NCBI GenBank assembly: GCA_029262355.1
Contig: JAJCZO010000163.1
Location: 19,744-83,743, forward strand
Direction of reading: 5' to 3'
Source: Deltaproteobacteria bacterium
Lineage (GTDB): Bacteria; Desulfobacterota; Binatia; UBA12015
Length of the DNA: 64,000 nt
The notes below the pieces were generated by a model. It was given only the letters and a program-made list of their open reading frames with translations. It ran no database searches and was not told where the DNA came from. Positions 44,558 through 51,645 of the stretch are shown in pieces. Position 1 is the first letter of the stretch, and each line of letters opens with the position of its first letter. The translations under genes and the position numbers were made by a program.

Positions 44558-45346
44558 GTGGCGCCTGAGTACCTCTTATGGGCGGCGGTGCTGTACGTAG
44601 GCGCGGCCGTCGGAAGCTTCTTGAACGTCGTGATCCACCGCGTGCCGCTGGGGGAGTCCGTGGTAAAGCCGCGGTCGCGGTGTCCGGCTTGCCGGACGAC
44701 GATCGCCTGGTACGACAACATCCCTGTGCTGAGCTGGCTCGCTCTTCGTGGGAAGTGTCGGGGGTGTGGCACGGGAATCTCCGGTCGGTACCCGTTCATC
44801 GAGTTCATCACGGCGCTGATTGCGCTCGTGCTGTTCGCTCGGCTCGGCCTCTCCATCGCCTTCGGGGTCCAGTTTGCGTTTTCGTGCGCGCTGATCGTCG
44901 TGGCCTACATCGATCTTGATCATCAGATCATCCCCGACAAGATCTCGCTGCCCGGGATTGTTCTCGGCCTGCTCGCTGCGATTCCTGGGGGGATGCCCGC
45001 GATGACGGATGCGGTTCTCGGCGTTTTGCTCGGTGGGGGCCTCCTCCTGACCGTTGCATGGGTGTACGAGCGCTCCACGGGACGGGAAGGCATGGGTGGT
45101 GGCGACGTGAAGCTCCTCGCCATGATCGGCGCGTTCCTTGGGTGGCAGGGGGTCTTGCTGACGCTCCTGCTCGGCTCGCTGCTGGGCTCGGCGATCGGGC
45201 TCGTGTTGATGGCGTCGCAAGGGGCGGACCGCAAGCTCGCGATTCCCTTCGGCCCGTTTCTGTCGCTCGGGGCGTTGGTAACACTCTTCTGGGGGCACGC
45301 GATTGTGCGCTGGTACATTTCGTACGCCGGTCTGGCCGAGATCTGA
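44558..45346 (+). CDS. pilD: prepilin peptidase/N-methyltransferase PilD
   Basis: 262 aa from GTG 44558. The cytoplasmic N-terminal domain has the double CxxC zinc site (CPACRTT and CRGCGTG) required for N-methylation, then WYDNIPVLSWLALRGKC and GRYPFIEF. The two catalytic aspartates are visible in YIDLDHQIIPD and GMGGGDVKLLAMIG. About seven membrane helices. It cleaves the leaders of PilA and the minor pilins encoded here and methylates their new N-termini. Its location directly before a minor-pilin set fits this. Confidence 0.97.
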   Translation: MAPEYLLWAAVLYVGAAVGSFLNVVIHRVPLGESVVKPRSRCPACRTTIAWYDNIPVLSWLALRGKCRGCGTGISGRYPFIEFITALIALVLFARLGLSIAFGVQFAFSCALIVVAYIDLDHQIIPDKISLPGIVLGLLAAIPGGMPAMTDAVLGVLLGGGLLLTVAWVYERSTGREGMGGGDVKLLAMIGAFLGWQGVLLTLLLGSLLGSAIGLVLMASQGADRKLAIPFGPFLSLGALVTLFWGHAIVRWYISYAGLAEI

Positions 45347-45410
45347 CCTGAAGATCTTGTGACGCCCGCGCGGGGCGAGTAGATCTCGATCTCCCCGGTT
45401 CGAACGCGAC

Positions 45411-45433
45411 CCTCCGGAGCAAAACTTCGGAGG
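45411..45433 (+). promoter_or_regulatory. hairpin overlapping the ribosome site of the first minor pilin
   Basis: CCTCCG (45411-45416) pairs with CGGAGG (45428-45433) across an 11-nt loop rich in A. The 3' arm contains the GGAGG ribosome-binding site for the ATG at 45438, so the structure could limit translation of minor-pilin set A. Six base pairs only; could be incidental. Confidence 0.4.
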
Positions 45434-45437
45434 TGCG

Positions 45438-45875
45438 ATGATGGTCGAAGGTACGAGGGGCGTCACGCTTCTCGAGTTGTTGGTTCTGCTCGGCCTGCTC
45501 GCCGTTTTGGCGGGCGCGGCTGCGCCGTACGTCGCCACGATGATGGGCGGTCTCGAGCTTCGTTCGGCCGCGCTGCGGGTTGCCGGGGCGCTCACGAGCG
45601 CGCGTTATGCCTCCCTGGCAGATGGGCGGCCGTGGTGGGTGCGGGTCGTCGACGAAACGACGTTCGAAGTGGGTGCGGAAGGGGCGGACTTCGCGCGCAC
45701 GCGGTTGCCGGGTCGGGTGCGTTTTCTCGCCGCGACATCGGGGGGGCACGTGCGTTTTCGTCCTACGGGCTGGGCCGAGAACGCGACCTTCACGCTTGGC
45801 TCCGACGAAGGCCAGCGCCGCGTGGTGGTGAACCAGCGCGGTCGTGTGAGCGTGCGCGCGGGAGCGACGCCATGA
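45438..45875 (+). CDS. minor pilin, FimT/FimU/GspH type (set A)
   Basis: 145 aa; ATG 45438 or 45441 with GGAGG upstream. Short leader cut at TRG^VTLLE, Glu5 present, hydrophobic helix ELLVLLGLLAVLAGAAAPYV. The rest is a GspH-like beta domain (SARYASLADGRPWWVRV, RRVVVNQRGRVSV). The ATGA overlap with the next gene supports assembly as a minor-pilin complex that primes pili. The set lacks a PilY1 gene of its own. Confidence 0.85.
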   Translation: MMVEGTRGVTLLELLVLLGLLAVLAGAAAPYVATMMGGLELRSAALRVAGALTSARYASLADGRPWWVRVVDETTFEVGAEGADFARTRLPGRVRFLAATSGGHVRFRPTGWAENATFTLGSDEGQRRVVVNQRGRVSVRAGATP

Positions 45876-46261
45876 CGGAGCGACCGGACAGGGAGCGACG
45901 TCGTGGATGGAGGAGGGCGGGCTTCACCCTGCTCGAGGTTCTCGCCGCCCTGGGGCTCCTCGGCGCGGTCGGCGTGGTCGCCAGTGGATCGGGCCACGCG
46001 CTCGCACGGCTGGGCTTGGCTGCACGGGCCGAAGCGGCCGGACTCTTCGCGGCGGAGCGAAAACTCGAGGAGCTCCTCTCCCTCCCCGCCGGAGAGCGAC
46101 GCGGCGGGAACGACGAAACGACGTCGTCCCGGCTCTCGGTTCGTCGGGTCTGGCGGGTCGTGCCCGACACCCCCGCGCGGAGCCTCGACCGGGTCGAGGT
46201 CTCAGTGAGTTGGGAAACGCCGCAGTTGACGGTCCTCACGCTGGTCGCGGTGGCGCCATGA
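45872..46261 (+). CDS. minor pilin, PilV/GspI type (set A)
   Basis: 129 aa from ATG 45872, overlapping the previous gene. Leader of 16 residues rich in Arg, cut at RAG^FTLLE; helix EVLAALGLLGAVGVVASG; then AERKLEELLSLP, the typical GspI/PilV segment following the helix. Small C-terminal beta region (DRVEVSVSWETPQLTVLTLV). Confidence 0.85.
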   Translation: MTERPDRERRRGWRRAGFTLLEVLAALGLLGAVGVVASGSGHALARLGLAARAEAAGLFAAERKLEELLSLPAGERRGGNDETTSSRLSVRRVWRVVPDTPARSLDRVEVSVSWETPQLTVLTLVAVAP

Positions 46262-46860
46262 CGGCACGGGGCGCAGAACGCGGGAGCACGCTCGTCGAGC
46301 TTCTCGTCGCGTCCGCGCTGGGCCTGGGCATCGTGTTGGCCGCGGTGCAGATGCTCAAGACGCATGCGCTGCTGGCTCTTCAGGTGCAGGCCGATCTCGG
46401 GGCGTCGGGTGGCGCGGCTTGGGCCCTGCGTGCCGCGCTACGCGACGTGAAGCGGGCCGGTGCCGATCCGCTTCAGCGGAACATCGCGGCGTTGGCTGAG
46501 GCGGGGCCCGATCGGTTGACGACGCTGCGCGACGTTGACGCGGATGGCGTTGTCGATTCGCGTTCCGAGGAGACGGTCGGGCTCTCATGGAGTGATGCTC
46601 AGGGAGGGAGCGTGCTCCGTCGTGTGGGTGAGCAGTCGATGGCGATCGTGTCGCAGGTGCTCCGCGGGGGCCTGCGCCTGCGTTACTACGACGCTGCCGG
46701 ACGAGAGATCCTTTCTCCGGGTGGACTCGGCGAGGCCGATCGACGAAGGGTGCGACGCGTCGAGGTCGACGTCGAGGTTCGGGAGGCGGTCGGAACGGTG
46801 TCGGGGCGCGCGTCTCTTTCGAGTGCGGCATCCGTGCGTGTCCGCGAGGGGCAGCCATGA
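46258..46860 (+). CDS. minor pilin, PilW/GspJ type (set A)
   Basis: 200 aa from ATG 46258, overlapping the previous stop (ATGA). Leader cut at ERG^STLVE with Glu5; hydrophobic helix LLVASALGLGIVLAAVQML; followed by AALRDVKRAGADPL, the conserved PilW/GspJ segment after the helix. An acidic loop (RDVDADGVVDSRSEE) could bind calcium, as in GspJ/GspK-type tips. Cotranslated with neighbours on both sides. Confidence 0.84.
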   Translation: MTARGAERGSTLVELLVASALGLGIVLAAVQMLKTHALLALQVQADLGASGGAAWALRAALRDVKRAGADPLQRNIAALAEAGPDRLTTLRDVDADGVVDSRSEETVGLSWSDAQGGSVLRRVGEQSMAIVSQVLRGGLRLRYYDAAGREILSPGGLGEADRRRVRRVEVDVEVREAVGTVSGRASLSSAASVRVREGQP

Positions 46861-47897
46861 GATCCGACAGACAGGCGGGACTGGTGCTCGTCAGCATCGT
46901 TCTCTTGCTCGCGCTGCTCGGGTTGGTAACCGGGGGAAGCCTCTGGGTGACACGTGCGGACCTCTGGGCGGCGGGACGCGCTCGATCGGAACTGCAGGCG
47001 ACGTATACGGCCGAGGCGGGCGTACGGCACGGCCTTGCCGTTCTCGCGCCGGATGTCGACTGGGCAGCTGTCGTCGAGAGGTCCCCCGCCGCGCTCTCGT
47101 CCCCAGACGAGGCCGGTCCGTGGCCGATCGGAGACGGAGGTTGGGTTGCTTTCCCGGGACCCCCCTTTGGCTACGGACTCGGCATCGTCGGACCGATCGA
47201 CCACCTCGACCGTTCGGGCCGGCTGGTGGTGCGCTCGGCCGCAACGGCGGTGCGCGGCGCCGCGGCCGTCGCGATCGCTTCGCTCGCGCGCGCGGCTACG
47301 CCGTATGCTCCGGCCGCCGTCGTCTTGGCTGGCGGGTCCTTCGAAGTCGAGGCGGCGGCCTTCGGAACCCTGGCGAACCCACGGGTCGAGATCTTCGGGG
47401 CCGACGGCGCTGCGGCACTTGGCGCCGCTTCGTCCGAGGGGCTGGCCGCAGCCGTCGCGGCCGCTACTGCGGCCGGGGCCCGTCTCGAGGGGGATCGATC
47501 TGCGGCCGTGCGAAGGTTCGAGATCGGGCGGTTCGGGCGCCGCAGCGGGTTGGATGAGGTGGCGCCCGAGCGGCTTGCGGTGCCGCTGGGAGCGCCCGGA
47601 AGCCCGGCTGCGGTGCGGGTGTGGGCCGGATCGGCACCGTCACTTCGCGGCGTCGGGATCGTGTTGGTGTCGGGGGATCTCGATATCGTCGGCGAGGTCG
47701 GGTTCTCTGGGGTGTTGGTCGTAGACGGTCGGGTGCAGCTGGGTGGCGCCGCCTGTCGCATCGACGGGATGGTTTGGGCCACCGATGTTTCCCTTGCCGG
47801 GCCGTGTCGAATCGCATTCGACCGCGACGCGGTTCTCGACGCGGACCGGGCGCTGCGCCTGCCGCGTCTACCCGTCTTGACTGCCCTCACGGGGTGA
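46857..47897 (+). CDS. minor pilin, PilX/GspK type (set A), 346 aa
   Basis: ATG 46857 overlaps the previous stop. Leader cut at RQAG^LVLVS: position +5 is Ser, not Glu, as expected for a tip pilin of the PilX/GspK class. The hydrophobic helix VLVSIVLLLALLGLVTGGSL is followed by a segment typical of PilX (YTAEAGVRHGLAVL). It is unusually long for PilX; the C-terminal ~200 residues are Ala/Gly/Val-rich and end in a beta-helix-like stretch (GVGIVLVSGDLDIVGEVGFS), resembling polymer-forming or bactofilin-like shapes. It converges on the SGNH hydrolase gene with a 30-bp overlap. Confidence 0.75.
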   Translation: MRSDRQAGLVLVSIVLLLALLGLVTGGSLWVTRADLWAAGRARSELQATYTAEAGVRHGLAVLAPDVDWAAVVERSPAALSSPDEAGPWPIGDGGWVAFPGPPFGYGLGIVGPIDHLDRSGRLVVRSAATAVRGAAAVAIASLARAATPYAPAAVVLAGGSFEVEAAAFGTLANPRVEIFGADGAAALGAASSEGLAAAVAAATAAGARLEGDRSAAVRRFEIGRFGRRSGLDEVAPERLAVPLGAPGSPAAVRVWAGSAPSLRGVGIVLVSGDLDIVGEVGFSGVLVVDGRVQLGGAACRIDGMVWATDVSLAGPCRIAFDRDAVLDADRALRLPRLPVLTALTG

Positions 47898-49151
47898 GTC
47901 GTTGCGGATCCGCGGTCGCAGCAGGTCGGCGATGGCGCGGTGGCCCACGACCGTGAGGTGCTTCCAGCGGGGATAGTACGTGCGTTCTCGCCCCGGTTGT
48001 CCGCGCGAGAGCCGAGCGAGAGGCTGCATGGCGTCGACCACCGGGATGTCTTGCTCCGCGAGCGCGCGGCGCAGCGCCTTCTGCGGACGTCGCCAATCTA
48101 TTCCATGGTCGCGCAGCTCGCTGCGCCACGCGGGGTCGTTGCTCGCTTCGACCTGCCAGTGGTCGGGCAGGATCAAGACCAGCGGCTCTGCGCCAGCCAC
48201 GCGTACCCGGCGGCCGAGCTCGGAAAGCAGCCGCGCGGTGATCCGAACGGCCTTCGCGTCCTCGTCGGTCGGCTCAGCCCGGTACACGCTGCGCATCGGC
48301 CGGCCGCGAAGATGCCAGCCCTCTCGTCCGCCGGGCTTCGGCTCGCTCTTGTCGACCGTGGTCTCAGCCAACGCATTGAGAACGGCCGAGTACCGCATCG
48401 CGCCGCGGTAGATCTCGATGCCGATTCCGAGGAGGACGGAGTTCTCGATCGGGACACCTCGAAGCTCGAGCGAGCCGTCCTCCTCGAGTTGGAACCAGGG
48501 TTTCGGAAACTGAACCGTGCCGGCGAACACGTTGTCGCGCAGATCATTCCCCATGTACGCCGTGATCACGACGACGTCTGGGCGGTACTTCACGACTTCC
48601 TGTTCGAAGGTGAGAAGTTGCTGGTCGGTGCCATACCCGATGACGGAGAAGTTCAGTACTTCGGTGCGCTCATCGTCGAGCAATGCCGCGAACGTCTCGT
48701 CGTCGCCGACTCCATCGCCCCATGCTTGGCTATCTCCTAGGATCGCCACGCGGCGCTTGTTGGCGGCGCGCTCGATCGGGTGGCTCGGGCCTCGTTGCCC
48801 GGCTTCGTTGATGGTGACCCAAGTGAGGAACTCGTCGCCACCGTAGGGGCCGGAGATCCCGGCCCGGTTGCGCCAGCCGCGGTCCGCGTCGGGTTCGGCG
48901 AAGTACACGCGATTGCGCATGTGAGGTCGGTACTGGAAGCCGAGCCCACGGGCGGCGAGTTCGCCGATGCCGATTCCGAGCGTCAGACCGAGGGCGATCA
49001 GCAGGGCTCGGGCGCGCCAGGCGGGGCGTGCGCTGCGGGTCCGATTCGGCAAGGGACTTCTCGTGTGCCACGGCGCGTGGGCGTCATGTTGGTGACGATC
49101 TGACCCGACCGTTGAAATATCGCCGGGTGTGCCGCCTGCGACTCGTGACAC
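47868..49151 (-). CDS. membrane-anchored SGNH/GDSL hydrolase
   Basis: Up to 427 aa from GTG 49151; TTG 49052 is an alternative start that gives a shorter cytoplasmic tail. One N-terminal membrane helix (ALLIALGLTLGIGIGELAAR) then an extracytoplasmic SGNH domain: RVAILGDSQAWGDGV (nucleophile Ser), FSVIGYGTDQQLL (Gly block), ITAYMGNDLRDN (Asn block), and KHLTVVGHRAIADLL with the catalytic His. This family deacylates or acylates glycans and lipids. It lies antisense between two minor-pilin sets, overlapping the end of set A, and could edit a surface or pilin glycan; this is inference. Confidence 0.85.
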   Translation of the reverse strand: MSRVAGGTPGDISTVGSDRHQHDAHAPWHTRSPLPNRTRSARPAWRARALLIALGLTLGIGIGELAARGLGFQYRPHMRNRVYFAEPDADRGWRNRAGISGPYGGDEFLTWVTINEAGQRGPSHPIERAANKRRVAILGDSQAWGDGVGDDETFAALLDDERTEVLNFSVIGYGTDQQLLTFEQEVVKYRPDVVVITAYMGNDLRDNVFAGTVQFPKPWFQLEEDGSLELRGVPIENSVLLGIGIEIYRGAMRYSAVLNALAETTVDKSEPKPGGREGWHLRGRPMRSVYRAEPTDEDAKAVRITARLLSELGRRVRVAGAEPLVLILPDHWQVEASNDPAWRSELRDHGIDWRRPQKALRRALAEQDIPVVDAMQPLARLSRGQPGRERTYYPRWKHLTVVGHRAIADLLRPRIRNDSPREGSQDG

Positions 49152-49211
49152 CTTAACCGAAATGCGAGCGCCGGCAAGGACTTATGGCGATCACGCTAGG
49201 CCGTGCTCGGC

Positions 49212-49226
49212 GGAACGTCCCTTGCA
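49212..49226 (+). promoter_or_regulatory. candidate sigma-54 promoter for minor-pilin set B
   Basis: GGAACGTCCCTTGCA has GG and GC 10 bases apart and a perfect -12 half (TTGCA); the -24 half (CGGAACG against TGGCACG) has two mismatches. It lies ~115 bp upstream of the chosen start of the first gene in set B, inside the N-terminal coding overlap of the antisense hydrolase's upstream flank. Weaker than the pilA site. Confidence 0.4.
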
Positions 49227-49341
49227 GACACGGTACTTCCGGAGGGCGTGCGTGAGCTGCTTTCGCCAAGAATCGTCGAACGGACGGACACTCGAAGTGA
49301 CTGGTCTTGCTGACCGAAATCGAACCCGGATCCGGGCCCCA

Positions 49342-49908
49342 GTGCGGGGCCGGTACCGTGGGGCGTTGTGTCTGCTGCGGGACCAGGCCGGCTGGACATT
49401 GGCCGAGTTGATGGTCGTGACGGGAATGATCGTGACGCTGGCCGGGATCGCGGTCCCTCAGTTCACACTCCTGGCTACGCAGATGCGCACGCAGGCTGCT
49501 GCAGCCCAGATCATGAACGACCTAAATTGGACCCGCACGATGAGCCTGAGGACCGGCGTACCGCACTACATCAACGTGACCGGTGACCCGTCGATGATCT
49601 ACGACGTTCATCGCTCGGCAAACCCGCCGGCCATCGCGCCGGGAACCGACCCGGTGTTGCGCGCCATCGATCTCACTGCTCGCCTGCCGGACGTCGACTT
49701 CGATCTGAACGGGGCCACGACCGACCCGTATGGAACGACGGTCACGGTGCCTACCCCTGGACAGATGATCTTCAACGCGCGTGGACTACCGACGGTGCCC
49801 GCAGCGTTCTTCGTGGCATCCGGCGACGGCGAGAACGCGTATGCGGTTTCGATCACGGGGGCGGGCAGGGCGCGGCTTTGGCACCATTCCAGTGGAGACT
49901 GGCAATGA
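49342..49908 (+). CDS. minor pilin, FimU/FimT/GspH type (set B)
   Basis: About 188 aa from GTG 49342; the frame is open to 49129, so the start is uncertain, and TTG 49366 is also possible. Leader cut at QAG^WTLAE (Trp1 is unusual), Glu5 present, helix ELMVVTGMIVTLAGIAVPQF. Then AAAAQIMNDLNWTRTMSLRT as in FimU/GspH, and a beta domain ending GRARLWHHSSGDWQ. First gene of the block whose order (fimU, pilV, pilW, pilX, pilY1, small gene) matches the Pseudomonas aeruginosa minor-pilin operon as I recall it. Confidence 0.82.
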   Translation: MRGRYRGALCLLRDQAGWTLAELMVVTGMIVTLAGIAVPQFTLLATQMRTQAAAAQIMNDLNWTRTMSLRTGVPHYINVTGDPSMIYDVHRSANPPAIAPGTDPVLRAIDLTARLPDVDFDLNGATTDPYGTTVTVPTPGQMIFNARGLPTVPAAFFVASGDGENAYAVSITGAGRARLWHHSSGDWQ

Positions 49909-50288
49909 GTCCGTTCCGACGCGTCCGCAACGAGAGCGGTTTCACGATCATCGAGACGATGGCTGCGACGCTCATCATGGCCGTCGCGTTTCTTGGACTG
50001 GCCGGCGTGCATGTGATGTCGAGTCGGGCGCAGTCGCTCGGCAACAGTCAGGGGCTGGCGACCTTCGTTGCAAACGAGCAGATCGAGTTGATGCGACGAA
50101 GCACGTTCGCGAATGTGATCTCCGGGACTTCGAACGTAGAGTTGGAGGGGGTCGACTTCAGCATAGACCGTCAGGTGACCGACTCCACACTCTCCAAGCG
50201 CGTGGCGGTGGTCGTGTCGTGGAACAGTCGGTTGGGTGCTCGCAGCGTGGCGCATGCCTCGCTCGTCAGTCAGGTAACCAACCCATGA
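49905..50288 (+). CDS. pilV: minor pilin PilV type (set B)
   Basis: 127 aa from ATG 49905, overlapping the previous stop (ATGA). Leader cut at ESG^FTIIE; helix ETMAATLIMAVAFLGLAGVH; QGLATFVANEQIELMRRSTF follows, a PilV/GspI-like segment. The small beta end (STLSKRVAVVVSWNS) matches the family. It overlaps pilW downstream. Confidence 0.87.
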   Translation: MSPFRRVRNESGFTIIETMAATLIMAVAFLGLAGVHVMSSRAQSLGNSQGLATFVANEQIELMRRSTFANVISGTSNVELEGVDFSIDRQVTDSTLSKRVAVVVSWNSRLGARSVAHASLVSQVTNP

Positions 50289-51106
50289 GCCCGATGCGCA
50301 GGACGTTGCCGCGTGGGCTGCTGTCGGACGAGCGGGGGTTCACGATCGCGGAGCTTCTGATGGCCGCCTTCATTGGTCTCCTCGTTCTCGGCGCGAGCTG
50401 GGGAGCCGTTGCGGTGCAGGGCCGGAGTGCCGCCCAGCAAACGGGCTTGGCGGACGCCCAGGCCACCGGGCGGGGCGCGGGAACCATCATTCTACAAGAC
50501 CTCCGCATGGCGGGCTTCGGGATGCTCGGGGTCTCGCCCGACGAAGATCTATCTCCAATCGAGTACGACGAGTCTGGGGGGGTGACGACCCTGACCCTGC
50601 GAGGCGCGTTCAATAACGTTCAGACCACACTCAAGGCCGGCGCCGTGCCCGGCGCGAGCACCATTACGGTCAACCCGCCAGCCGACGGTTCTTTCGTCAC
50701 GGGTGAGAATCTGCTCATCGACAGCGGTCTCGACTCGGAGGTGAAGGTGATCACGAGCGTTTCCACCGTGAGCGGCGACCTGACGATCGGGCTCGACTCC
50801 GCGTTGGACCATCAGTACCCGGTCGGCCCCAACGTCATCCAACTCGAAGATCTGATCTACACATGGGACGGCGCGCTTCTGCTGCGGAACGGCCAGGTCC
50901 TGGCGGATAATGCGACTGGGTTCGATCTGCAGTTCGTCGACCAGGATGGGACCGTTTCTGTCGCGCCGGGAGACGACCTCCGATCGGTCATCCTCGACGT
51001 CGTGGCAGCGGATCCCGCGCCACTTCCCGGTAGCCCGCCCGCGAAGTCGACGGTGAGCACCGAGGTGAACGTTCGAAATCTCACATTTCGCTTCGACTTG
51101 AGCTGA
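50285..51106 (+). CDS. pilW: minor pilin PilW type (set B)
   Basis: 273 aa from ATG 50285, overlapping pilV. Leader of 18 residues cut at ERG^FTIAE; helix ELLMAAFIGLLVLGASWGAV; then GTIILQDLRMAGFGMLG, the hallmark PilW segment. The C-terminal beta-rich domain includes an Asp/Thr-rich region (LTLRGAFNNVQTT onward) and ends TEVNVRNLTFRFDLS. An 11-bp gap separates it from pilX. Confidence 0.88.
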   Translation: MSPMRRTLPRGLLSDERGFTIAELLMAAFIGLLVLGASWGAVAVQGRSAAQQTGLADAQATGRGAGTIILQDLRMAGFGMLGVSPDEDLSPIEYDESGGVTTLTLRGAFNNVQTTLKAGAVPGASTITVNPPADGSFVTGENLLIDSGLDSEVKVITSVSTVSGDLTIGLDSALDHQYPVGPNVIQLEDLIYTWDGALLLRNGQVLADNATGFDLQFVDQDGTVSVAPGDDLRSVILDVVAADPAPLPGSPPAKSTVSTEVNVRNLTFRFDLS

Positions 51107-51117
51107 GGGCCGTTCAA

Positions 51118-51609
51118 ATGAAGACGATCCGAAACGAACGTGGCATCGTGCTGATCGCCGCCCTGGGGATCATCGCTTCTCTTGCCGGCTTGTCTCTCGT
51201 CGTCGTCTCGAGTGGGCAGATGTCGACGTTGACCGGTGCTCTCGCGGCGCAGGCGGCGCGCGCGTTCTACGCCGCCGACGGGGGCGCGTACTACGCGCTC
51301 GGCGAGCAGGACAACTTCGTTCCCGACATGGCCGACCGGATGATCGACCACTCGGGGACGTCGGCGAGTCTCGATACCTCGGTGACCGCGTCGTATCTCA
51401 ATCACCGCGCGCTGCCGGGGAATCTCCTGATCCGAACGACGGACGGAAAGGTCCGGCCGGCGCAGTTCGGTCAGGGGGAAGGCCTGGGGAAAATGTACTA
51501 CTTCCGGCTCGATTCGCAGAAGAATGCGGCGACGGTTGGGCTCGACCCCATGGCACGCGTACAGATGCAGGCCGCGAAGCCAGGGCCGTGCGCGGATTGC
51601 GGATCGTAG
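51118..51609 (+). CDS. pilX: minor pilin PilX type (set B)
   Basis: 163 aa. Leader cut at ERG^IVLIA, with Ala rather than Glu at +5, like tip pilins. Helix VLIAALGIIASLAGLSLVVV, then AAQAARAFYAADGGAYYALG, the PilX_N pattern. Two C-terminal cysteines (CADCGS) could form a disulfide. PilX normally connects PilY1 to the pilus tip; pilY1 is the next gene. Confidence 0.85.
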   Translation: MKTIRNERGIVLIAALGIIASLAGLSLVVVSSGQMSTLTGALAAQAARAFYAADGGAYYALGEQDNFVPDMADRMIDHSGTSASLDTSVTASYLNHRALPGNLLIRTTDGKVRPAQFGQGEGLGKMYYFRLDSQKNAATVGLDPMARVQMQAAKPGPCADCGS

Positions 51610-51645
51610 GTTGGGGGTATGGAGGAGATGGCTGTGGAGACGGCA

